NCBI GenBank assembly: GCA_964547585.1
Contig: CAZJOI010000019.1
Span: 1 to 14,132, forward strand
Direction: 5' to 3'
From: CAZSCF01 sp964547585
GTDB lineage: Bacteria > Patescibacteriota > Minisyncoccia > Moranbacterales > UBA2206
DNA length: 14,132 bases
The position numbers and the translations under genes were made by a program. The number at the start of each line of letters is the position of its first letter. The stretch's first letter is position 1. The notes below the pieces were generated by a model. It saw nothing but the letters and a program-made list of their open reading frames with translations, ran no database searches and had not been told where the DNA came from. Shown in pieces: positions 6,418 through 13,613 of this stretch.

Positions 6418-6895
6418 GATTGAAATATTTAATAATGTTAGAGATCTTCCATTTAAAATTACCGGCAAGGACTCTATGTACTGCTCTAAAAAGTGCACTC
6501 TCTTGAAAAGACGGTTGGCAAATATTGGCATAGAGTCAAAAATAATGATCGGAAATTTCAAATGGACTGATATAGCTTTGCCGAAAAATATTATTCAGTT
6601 AATAAATAAAGATAGAGAGCAGCATGCTTTTTTGAGAGTATGTATACCGGAAACAAAAAAATGGGTAGACGTTGATCCGACTTGGGATAATTCGTTGAGA
6701 GATGTTTTTCAAATTTCAAAGTGGGATGGCAAAAATGATACCATACTCATGACCAAACTTAGTAAAATTAGGGAACATAAAAAAGCAAAATTTTTAAGGC
6801 GTTTATATATCAGAATTAAAAGAAAATTCATTAAAGAGAATAACTATAATTTCTATGTCCAGTTGGATAATTGGTTGGATAGTGTCAGAAAATAA
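6401..6895 (+). CDS. Transglutaminase-fold protein
   Basis: 164 residues from ATG 6401; the frame is open to 6356, but the longer form overlaps the previous gene more. The transglutaminase-like core is visible: Cys28 with 'LLKRRLANIGIESKIMIG' (34-51) matching the Cys, LLR and GIPAR pattern with the usual 15-residue spacing from Cys to Gly; His75 in EQHAFLRV; Asp92 in WVDVDPTWD. The triad Cys-His-Asp is therefore complete. Family members cleave or exchange amide bonds (protease, transglutaminase or N-acyl transfer). A basic tail follows (about 120-145). It overlaps the lysyl-ligase paralogue by 17 bases, implying translational coupling and a linked job, such as moving or removing an aminoacyl group. 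There is no signal peptide. The substrate is unknown. Confidence 0.72.
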   Translation: MKAKNRIEIFNNVRDLPFKITGKDSMYCSKKCTLLKRRLANIGIESKIMIGNFKWTDIALPKNIIQLINKDREQHAFLRVCIPETKKWVDVDPTWDNSLRDVFQISKWDGKNDTILMTKLSKIREHKKAKFLRRLYIRIKRKFIKENNYNFYVQLDNWLDSVRK

Positions 6896-6912
6896 AGATT
6901 ATTTTTTATAAT

Positions 6913-8417
6913 ATGGAAACAATATTCGACGAAAAAACAATTAGATTGCAAAAACTAGAACTAATTAATAAAAAAGGTATTGTGCCTTTTGCAAACAAAT
7001 ACGAGCGTACGAAAAATGCGATTGATGTTAAGACTTTGGAACTTGGTACCCCAATAAAAATTGCTGGTCGCATAATTCTTTTTCGTGAAATGGGAAAAAT
7101 AACATTTGCTCATCTTCAAGATTTTTCTGGTAAAGTGCAAATCGTGTTGAGAGTTAACGCTATGGACGAAGATCGATATAATACATTTCTGCAAATAATT
7201 AATGTTGGTGATTTCATAGGCATAGAGGGTGAAGTATTTAAAACAAAAAAAGGGGAAATGTCTGTATTAGTCAAAGAATTTACTTTTCTAAGTAAAGCGC
7301 TCAAGCCATTGCCAGAAAAATGGCATGGCATAAAGGATGTCGAGTTGAAATATCGCAAGAGATATTTAGACTTAATAATGAATGAAGAAACGCGCGATCG
7401 GTTTAAGCTCAGGAGTAGTTTCATTTGGGAGTTGCGAAAATTTTATCATGAAAATGGATTTTCAGAACTGGAAACTCCAATTCTCTGTAACACGCCATCG
7501 GGTGCCTTGGCGAAGCCTTTTAAAACTCATCATAACGCCTTGGACATCGATGTGTATTTGCGTATTGCCCCAGAGATATATTTGAAAGAAGCTGTTATAG
7601 GTGGTTATGAGAAAATTTTTGAGGTTGCAAGGTCTTTTAGAAATGAAGGAATTGATCCGAGTCACTTACAGGACTTTACAATGGTTGAACATTATTGCGC
7701 ATATTGGGATTTCGAAATGAACATGNNNNNNNNNNTTTTACCGAAAAAATGTTGACCTCGTTGATTTTGAAAATCAAAGGGTCTCTTAAATTCGAAATTA
7801 TGAACCGAGACGGAGAAATGGTTAAAGTTGATTTTTCTTCACCATGGAAGAGATTGAACTTTAGAGAACTAATTTTGAACGATTGCGGCATTGATATTGA
7901 CCAAGAGGAAACTGTTGAAAAACTTCGCCTGGCTATACGAAAGAAGAATATTGTTATTGCGGATGTTGATAAATTAGGAAGGGGAAATCTCATTGATGCC
8001 TTGTATAAAGAGGTTTCTCGTAAGAAGCTTGTTGACCCAGTATTTTTAGTTAACCATCCCATTGATGTTTCACCACTTGCCCGCAGGAATGATAATAATC
8101 CAATGATTACAGATAGATTCCAGCTTGTTGTAAATGGTTGGGAAGTCGTGAATGCGTATAGTGAGCTTATTGATCCTATTGATCAGGGTCAGCGTTTTGC
8201 TAAACAATCACAAGCACGCGAAGAAGGAGATGAAGAGGCAATGATAAAGGACGATGAGTATATTGAAGCTATGGAATATGGCATGCCTCCGATTTCCGGT
8301 TGGGGAATGGGCATAGACAGGGTCGTTGCGCTTTTAACACAGCAACCGAATTTACGAGATGTTGTCATGTTTCCGTTATTAAGACCAGATACTGATTCAA
8401 GCAATGAAAATGAATAA
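6913..8417 (+). CDS. lysS: Lysyl-tRNA synthetase, class II (split by assembly gap)
   Basis: One gene read in two frames because of the N run at 7726-7735. The first 271 residues carry the OB anticodon domain (about 46-128, with FAHLQDFSGKVQI keeping the Phe and Gln that read tRNA-Lys), YRKRYLDLI (147-155), motif 1 (GFSELETP, Pro189) and motif 2 with FRNEGIDPSH (Arg243, Glu245). The part after the gap begins FTEKM and includes NGWEVVNAYSEL with the lysine-binding Asn and Glu, then motif 3 GMPPISGWGMGIDR and the C-terminal RDVVMFPLLRP. With one codon restored the total is about 498 residues, the usual LysRS length. It charges tRNA-Lys. It overlaps the radical SAM gene by 14 bases. Whether it is the genome's only LysRS cannot be seen. 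Confidence 0.93.
7726..7735. other. Assembly gap (10 Ns) inside lysS
   Basis: Ten undetermined bases break the LysRS frame. Alignment with the paralogue in the same operon (YEYMM-K-FTEG against FEMNM-x-FTEK) predicts a single missing codon, of which the final T is present at 7736. The true gap is then probably 2 bases, not 10. Confidence 0.9.
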
Positions 8418-9414
8418 ATACAGTCTAAAACATATCGTAATCAAGCCAACATTGGCTTGCACGGCAAATTGTTCAACATGCGGTACTCGAAAGATGTTGC
8501 ACAGGGGTTTGTTGGCGGGAAAAGATAAAATGTTGAGTTTGAGTGATTGGGATATTGTCTTGAGGGATGCTAACTTGCTTGGTGTTGAAAGGCTGGATAT
8601 TAGCGGGGGAGAGCCGATGATATTTAAAAATCTGATTGATTTAGTTAAAGTTGGGAAAAGATATAAATGGCATGTAAATATTAATACAAACGGAAGTTTC
8701 ATAACTCAAGAAAGAGCAGAAAATTTGGTTGCGGCTGGTCTTAATAGTGTTTATGTTTCATTGTATAGTCATGACGCATGTCGGCATGATTTAATGAGAA
8801 ATAAAAAAGGACTCTGGAAGGCTGCCACCAAGACAATTAGTATTTTTTCAAAATTACAAAGCGAAAGCTTTTCACTCAAAACGCAAACGCTTGTGGATAA
8901 AGTAAATTTTCGAGATTTGCCTCATTTAATTAGGATGCACAAAGAGGCGGGCGTATCGGAAATGGCAGTAAGCTATTTAGAGGGTGATACTAATGGTGAA
9001 TATTTGATGAGTGAAGAAGAAATTAAGGAATTTCGGTCAGAGATAATACCAAAATGTATAAATGAAATTCAAGAGCTTCCTTTTCAGACAAGGGAGATGG
9101 CAACAGCATCACTTAGAAATATGTTTTCAAATAAGATATCAGACAGTGAATGGTCTCGGGGGATATATAGACCATCAAGTAAAATGAGCGATATTTGTTC
9201 TCGCCCGAGTTGGTTTGCGCTTATTCTCGCAAATGGAGATGTTCATCCGTGCAATGCTGTTGAGTATACGCATGAGCCGATAATGGGCAATGTTTTCAAT
9301 GAGTCGTTAATTAAAATATGGTCGGGTAATAAGTATGATGATTTTAGGAAAAACACTTTTTCCTATTGTGAGCGTTGTCCAATAAATCTTTATACTATTA
9401 TTCCGCTAAAATAA
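8404..9414 (+). CDS. Radical SAM enzyme with SPASM/twitch-like C-terminus
   Basis: 336 residues. The radical SAM cluster motif is CTANCSTC (Cys19, Cys23, Cys26; CX3CX2C). SAM-binding SGGEP is at 67-71 and NINTNGS at 92-98. The C-terminal part has four cysteines in the arrangement of a SPASM/twitch auxiliary cluster domain: Cys265, Cys283 in 'NGDVHPCNA', and Cys322/Cys325 near the end, with the typical GNVFNESLIKIW. Such enzymes do radical chemistry on peptides, sugars or small molecules. It is not lysine 2,3-aminomutase (EpmB/KamA) type by its cluster motif. It starts inside the end of lysS (ATG 8404, or ATG 8410 two codons on), so it is translationally coupled. The substrate is unknown. Confidence 0.88.
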   Translation: MKMNKYSLKHIVIKPTLACTANCSTCGTRKMLHRGLLAGKDKMLSLSDWDIVLRDANLLGVERLDISGGEPMIFKNLIDLVKVGKRYKWHVNINTNGSFITQERAENLVAAGLNSVYVSLYSHDACRHDLMRNKKGLWKAATKTISIFSKLQSESFSLKTQTLVDKVNFRDLPHLIRMHKEAGVSEMAVSYLEGDTNGEYLMSEEEIKEFRSEIIPKCINEIQELPFQTREMATASLRNMFSNKISDSEWSRGIYRPSSKMSDICSRPSWFALILANGDVHPCNAVEYTHEPIMGNVFNESLIKIWSGNKYDDFRKNTFSYCERCPINLYTIIPLK

Positions 9415-9418
9415 TACT

Positions 9419-10102
9419 ATGGAAAAACCAGAAGAAAAAAATGAAAAGGAAGTTTTGCAGGCCAATATGGTGAAGGTAAAAAATTTTTTCAAGAATAAGC
9501 AAGAAAATAAGATTGAAATAGCGAACACTCCATGGGTAACTGCGGCAGTTGGAACAGAATTGCAGAGATTATTAAAGGAAGGTGTCATTAGGGACGGAAT
9601 GAGGGTTTTGGAAATAGGTTGCAGTATTGGGGTCGAGTCCAGTTTTTTGGCAAAGCATGGAATGGAAGTAACTGGAATCGATTTCGTTTCGGAAACAATT
9701 GAGATTGCTAAAAAATATGCGGAACTTGTTGGAGCAGATGTGGAATATATTTGCGCAGATTTTTTAGACATGAAAACAGATGGACTAGAAGGAACATTTG
9801 ATCTTATTTTTGATCAAGGCTGTTTCCATCATTTTCCAATCAACGATAGGGATAAATATGCAAAAAAGGTTTCTAAATTGTTAAAAAAGGAGGGTCTTTT
9901 TTTTCTGAGGTCATTTTCAAATAGAATGATACCATCCCCAACAAATGATGGACCTTGGCGTATATCGTCGGATGATTTGCATGATTCATTTTATAAATAT
10001 TTTATTACTGAACATTTGTATTTGTTTAACAATCTTCCTTTGCCTAATCCATCATCATATAAGCCTCAGGTGTTTTGGTCATACTTAGGAAGAAAAAGAT
10101 AA
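9419..10102 (+). CDS. Class I SAM-dependent methyltransferase
   Basis: 227 residues. Motif I is VLEIGCSIG (63-71), followed by the acidic residue at the end of strand 2 (Asp88 in VTGIDF) and CADFLDM (112-118). FDQGCFHHF (131-139) resembles the 'D.gcfHh' post-I segment of the thiopurine/tellurite-type and related small-molecule methyltransferases. LLKKEGLFFLRSFS follows. The first 35 residues are charged and probably form a helical lid. It starts four bases after the radical SAM stop and is the last gene of the operon. It may methylate the operon's product. The target atom and substrate are unknown. Confidence 0.85.
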   Translation: MEKPEEKNEKEVLQANMVKVKNFFKNKQENKIEIANTPWVTAAVGTELQRLLKEGVIRDGMRVLEIGCSIGVESSFLAKHGMEVTGIDFVSETIEIAKKYAELVGADVEYICADFLDMKTDGLEGTFDLIFDQGCFHHFPINDRDKYAKKVSKLLKKEGLFFLRSFSNRMIPSPTNDGPWRISSDDLHDSFYKYFITEHLYLFNNLPLPNPSSYKPQVFWSYLGRKR

Positions 10103-10108
10103 ATATAA

Positions 10109-10960
10109 CTACTCCCATTTTTTCCAAAGCCTCAGAAGTCTATTCATAGATAAGGCAAAATCATTAAAACCCGGACTTTTTCTGGTTATTTTTGTTTTTT
10201 TGCAAATTGCATAAATTTCACCATCATTTTCCACTTTGATTTTGACTACTGAGAAGCCACTGTTTTCCAAAAGGAAGTTTAAATTTTTTTTGGAAAAATA
10301 TAAAGTGTGAACAACACGAAAAAAATTTTTAGTGATGATGGACTCAGAGCAGTTAAGATTAGGGATGGCAATATAGAGATATCCGTTATTGGAAAGGGTT
10401 TTGCGAATTTTAAATAATGTTTCTTCCGGATTCAGTAAATGTTCGAGGACATGACGCATAATTATGAGATCAAATTGGTATTTTATTTTTTCCCAATTGG
10501 AATTAACATTGCTTGATATTTTTTCAATGTTATTTCTTTTGAAATTGTTGAGGCATTTTTCAGACGATTCAATTGCAAATAGCTTAGCATATTTGTATTT
10601 TGAACCTAAAACTAATAACCCATTGCCCATGCCTGCCCCTACATCCAGAATATTTATTTCCTTATTTTTGGAAAAAGAGGTTATTTTTATAATTCGATCA
10701 AAGATTGTATGATATCTCTCACATTCTTTTTTACAACTGGCCGTTCTAATAAAATATGAGTCATAGAGTTTTTTATAAAAAAAATAATAGTATTTTTTTC
10801 TCCATCGTGGATTCAGATAAACAAATCCACATTTTTTGCAAATAGAAATATTGATTGGTATGTTAAACATTCCATTTTTATGTAGGGTTTTGCAGGTATT
10901 GTTTCTACATAAGGGGCATTTTATTTTTTCGTAAGTAAAATTTTTTAAGTATTCTTTCAT
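10109..10960 (-). CDS. Zinc-ribbon class I methyltransferase
   Basis: 283 residues on the minus strand. An N-terminal zinc ribbon has two CxxC pairs (Cys15/Cys18 in CPLC and Cys41/Cys44 in CKKC) followed by GFVYLNPR (45-52). The methyltransferase domain has motif I ILDVGAGMGNG (104-114), the RHVLEHL motif that follows strand 4, and 'LYIAIPNLN'. This layout is common in methyltransferases of nucleotide-sugar and secondary-metabolite pathways. It converges on the operon methyltransferase with only 6 bases between the stops and no clear terminator between them. Its Lys- and aromatic-rich, very AT-biased sequence resembles the operon next to it, so it may belong to the same island. Confidence 0.85.
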   Translation of the reverse strand: MKEYLKNFTYEKIKCPLCRNNTCKTLHKNGMFNIPINISICKKCGFVYLNPRWRKKYYYFFYKKLYDSYFIRTASCKKECERYHTIFDRIIKITSFSKNKEINILDVGAGMGNGLLVLGSKYKYAKLFAIESSEKCLNNFKRNNIEKISSNVNSNWEKIKYQFDLIIMRHVLEHLLNPEETLFKIRKTLSNNGYLYIAIPNLNCSESIITKNFFRVVHTLYFSKKNLNFLLENSGFSVVKIKVENDGEIYAICKKTKITRKSPGFNDFALSMNRLLRLWKKWE

Positions 10961-10989
10961 ATATATTAGATTGCAGCTTTTATTATTTT

Positions 10990-10998
10990 AGTATAGCA
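10990..10998 (-). promoter_or_regulatory. Extended -10 promoter for the zinc-ribbon methyltransferase
   Basis: On the minus strand this reads TGCTATACT, an extended -10 element, 29 bases before the methyltransferase ATG. No clear -35 is seen, as is usual for extended -10 promoters. The rest of the 237-base intergenic region (10961-11197) holds a 17-bp tandem duplication and otherwise nothing recognised. Confidence 0.45.
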
Positions 10999-11127
10999 TA
11001 AATGTAGGGTTGCGAATGTCTATAAATGGACATTATTTGGTAGCGGCCGGGCTGGACGAAAAATATATCAATTTTCAAGATTCTGAGATTGGTAAGACTG
11101 GAAAACACCAGGCAGATTGTTGTCATT

Positions 11128-11161
11128 TATAAATAGTTAGCCAGTATAAATAGTTAGCCAG
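11128..11161 (+). repeat. Perfect 17-bp tandem duplication
   Basis: The unit TATAAATAGTTAGCCAG occurs twice back to back (11128-11144, 11145-11161), 36 bases before the next start codon. The unit carries a -10-like TATAAA. TTGTCA at 11120-11125 is 19 bases from the second copy, so the duplication may affect promoter spacing. Confidence 0.9.
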
Positions 11162-11197
11162 AAATTTTTCAAAATAACCAAAATATCAAAATAATCT

Positions 11198-11788
11198 ATG
11201 AAACTATTATTAACTTCAGCTGGACTAGCCAATGAAAACGTAAAAGAATTTTTCATTTCTCAATTTGATAGTCTTGATAATAAAACTGCTTGCATCGTAA
11301 CTTCCGGAAGAAACGAGGAAGAGCAGTTTTATATCAACAGCTCAATCAAGGAATTGGAAGATTTGGGCATAAAAGTAATAGAATTTAATATTGCCAAACA
11401 CGAGAGTTTTGTGAATTTTCCTGAATATGATATTTATTATGTCTGCGGAGGAAATACTTTCTATATTCTAGACCGAATGCGAAAAACCGGAGTCGATCAA
11501 ATTCTCATCAAAGCTGTAAAAAATAATAAATTCTATATCGGAGTAAGTGCTGGGAGTATAATTCCCGGACCTGATATTGAAGTGGCAGGGCTTGGCGACC
11601 CCAATGATGTTAATCTTGAGGATTTAACGGGGCTGAAACTTGTGCCATACATCATTACTCCGCATTATAATCAAAAAGAAGAAAAAGATGTTGAGGCATT
11701 TAAGGAAAAGCGAAAAGCTGAACAGGTAATCGCATTAACCGACGACCAAGCTATTTTCGCTGAAGATGGCAAAATGGTCTTAATATAA
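11198..11788 (+). CDS. Peptidase S51 family (dipeptidase E-like) protein
   Basis: 196 residues with the class I glutamine-amidotransferase-like fold of S51 peptidases. The signatures are YVCGGNTFYIL (81-91), the nucleophile elbow GVSAGS (115-120, Ser117) and His156 in TPHYNQ. Dipeptidase E (PepE) cleaves Asp-X dipeptides; cyanophycinases share the fold. The length is a little under PepE of E. coli. It is cytoplasmic with no signal peptide. It heads an operon: the next ATG follows its TAA directly. A role in peptide salvage or in removing an aspartyl/glutamyl group is likely, the exact substrate is not known. There is no SD; a possible promoter lies in the tandem duplication upstream. Confidence 0.85.
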   Translation: MKLLLTSAGLANENVKEFFISQFDSLDNKTACIVTSGRNEEEQFYINSSIKELEDLGIKVIEFNIAKHESFVNFPEYDIYYVCGGNTFYILDRMRKTGVDQILIKAVKNNKFYIGVSAGSIIPGPDIEVAGLGDPNDVNLEDLTGLKLVPYIITPHYNQKEEKDVEAFKEKRKAEQVIALTDDQAIFAEDGKMVLI

Positions 11789-13117
11789 ATGATTTTGCAG
11801 GGAAAACAAATTTATTTGAAAGAAAATTTATCCGAGGAAAATTATCCTCTGCTTTTAAAGTGGTTTACTGATGTTGAAATAATCGGATATTTATATTCAG
11901 CCAAGAGAATGGTAGATTTTAAGACTACAGAAGACATCAAGAATTTTTTAGCCGAAGAAAAAGATGAAGTGTTCTGGGAAATTTATACAAAAGACAATAA
12001 ATTTATCGGCTATACTTCTCTTTGTGGTTTTCAAGGAAAAGAACAATGTGAATTTAGCGTATTTGTATTAGACAAAAACTATCAGGGCAAGGGGATAGGT
12101 ATGGAAGCTACTAAACTAATTCTGAATTATGCGTTTAATGAGCTGAAAATAAAGACAGTAATACTTGAAACCAGCGAATTTCATCAAGGAGCAATAAAGC
12201 TATATGAAAAGGCTGGATTTAAGAAAGTAAAAGTTATTCCCGATGACAGAACCATTTTTCATAATGGAGAATGGGTGTTAAGTGGAAGTTTGATAATGGA
12301 AATGAGTGACGATAAAAAAATAATTGATTCCCATATCCATATATCGATATACAACAATAATGCAAAATCACTTGATGAGGTTTTCAATCTGCTTTTGAAT
12401 GAAATGGAAAAAAATGGAATAGACTCTGCAATTATTATTCCAGACAATATTGAGGGCAGCGATAATATTGCTGATTTAGATAAAGCGATTAAATTGATTG
12501 GAAAACGAAAGAACATATTTTTACTTGGCAGTCCACAGATTGTCCAGAGAGAATCAAGCGAGCTTGAAAAATACAAAGACCTTTTGGAAAACAAAAAAAT
12601 CAAAGGACTCAAATTTTTTCCAGGACACGACCCGTATTATCCAACTGACGAAAAATGCTTGCCGTACTATGAGCTGTGTCAAAAACTAGATGTTCCTGTT
12701 TTATTTCACACTGGAGAAAATTCAGGTGATAGCGAATGCGCCAAGTGGAATGATCCCAAGTATATTGTCGAAATTGCAAAAAAATATCCAAAACTTAAAG
12801 TTATTATCACGCACTACTATTGGCCGAAGCTGGATTATTGTTACGAAATCACCAAAGATATCTCCAATATTTATTTTGAATTGGCTGCACTAGCGGATGC
12901 GGAAGTTATCGAAAAAAGTGGAGGAATTGAAAAAATAAAAGAAATATTACAAAAGACCATTGCTGATAGACCAGGCAAAGTCATTTTCGGCACTGATTGG
13001 CCGATGTGCAAAATTGAAGAGCATATTGAGTTGGTGAAATCGTTGAAATTAGATAGAAATGTTGAGGAAAAGATATTTTTTACCAATTCTTTTGAAGTTT
13101 ACAAAATAGCATTGTGA
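11789..13117 (+). CDS. GNAT acetyltransferase fused to an Amidohydro_2-type hydrolase
   Basis: 442 residues with two domains. Residues 1 to about 165 are a RimJ/RimL-like GNAT: DKNYQGKGIGMEA (95-107) is the acetyl-CoA loop, and GAIKLYEKAGFKKV (134-147) the last helix and strand. Residues about 175-442 are a TIM-barrel metal-dependent hydrolase: HxH in IDSHIHI (His182, His184), KGLKFFPG (272-279), FHTGE (His307), ITHYYWP (His342) and FGTDWP (Asp403). The joint at about 166-175 is very short and contains ATGs (12296 and 12302) with GGAAG seven bases before the first, so the hydrolase could also be made alone. The two parts are probably former neighbours joined by loss of a stop. Substrates are unknown. 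Confidence 0.85.
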   Translation: MILQGKQIYLKENLSEENYPLLLKWFTDVEIIGYLYSAKRMVDFKTTEDIKNFLAEEKDEVFWEIYTKDNKFIGYTSLCGFQGKEQCEFSVFVLDKNYQGKGIGMEATKLILNYAFNELKIKTVILETSEFHQGAIKLYEKAGFKKVKVIPDDRTIFHNGEWVLSGSLIMEMSDDKKIIDSHIHISIYNNNAKSLDEVFNLLLNEMEKNGIDSAIIIPDNIEGSDNIADLDKAIKLIGKRKNIFLLGSPQIVQRESSELEKYKDLLENKKIKGLKFFPGHDPYYPTDEKCLPYYELCQKLDVPVLFHTGENSGDSECAKWNDPKYIVEIAKKYPKLKVIITHYYWPKLDYCYEITKDISNIYFELAALADAEVIEKSGGIEKIKEILQKTIADRPGKVIFGTDWPMCKIEEHIELVKSLKLDRNVEEKIFFTNSFEVYKIAL

Positions 13118-13127
13118 TATAAAAATT

Positions 13128-13613
13128 ATGAAAACACTAACTTCATCAGAAGCCAAGAGGATCGCATCGGATATATTTGCAAAAATAAAACCTGCCGACA
13201 GCAGGGAATTTTTGCTCATTCATTCTGAAAAAGTAGGAAAAGTTGCTGCAATGATTGCTCAAGAATCAAAGATAAACGATGAGATATTTGAAATTGCTGG
13301 GTGGATTCACGATATAGGGTATTCGAAAAGTTTTGAAAACCATGCCGACTTTACAATTCCAATCCTAAAAGAGATGGGATATGAGTTAAACGAAACTATG
13401 GAAGACTGCATTCTAAATCATGGCAATGGCAAAAATCCCAAAACAACAGAAGGAAAGATCTTTCAACTGGCAGACAAACTTAGTATTTTTGATGAGGATA
13501 TGATTGAGAATATGCTCAAAAATGGGGGTTTTCCAATAAAGGATGATGACATTAGTTTTCTAAAAATGATGTCTGAAAACGCACTGAAGCTAGCTAAAAA
13601 TTTTTCAAGATGA
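13128..13613 (+). CDS. HD-domain phosphohydrolase-like protein
   Basis: 161 residues with the HD signature: His32 (LLIHSEKV), the His61-Asp62 pair in WIHDIGY, His72, His98 in LNHGNG and Asp116 in LADKL. These residues bind one or two metals in enzymes that cleave phosphate esters of nucleotides or other small molecules. The length fits the small stand-alone HDIG-type proteins. It starts 10 bases after the hydrolase fusion, and its TGA overlaps the next gene's ATG (ATGA), so the operon is translationally coupled. The substrate is unknown. Confidence 0.87.
   Translation: MKTLTSSEAKRIASDIFAKIKPADSREFLLIHSEKVGKVAAMIAQESKINDEIFEIAGWIHDIGYSKSFENHADFTIPILKEMGYELNETMEDCILNHGNGKNPKTTEGKIFQLADKLSIFDEDMIENMLKNGGFPIKDDDISFLKMMSENALKLAKNFSR

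Noticed and set aside
8404..9414. EpmB/KamA lysine 2,3-aminomutase to pair with the EpmA-like protein
   Set aside because: The cluster motif CTANCSTC and the C-terminal SPASM-like cysteines do not fit the KamA family, so a beta-lysine pathway is not supported.
3066..10102. RiPP cluster with a precursor peptide
   Set aside because: There is almost no intergenic space for a precursor and no leader-binding (RRE) protein, transporter or lasso cyclase is seen. A distant precursor cannot be excluded.
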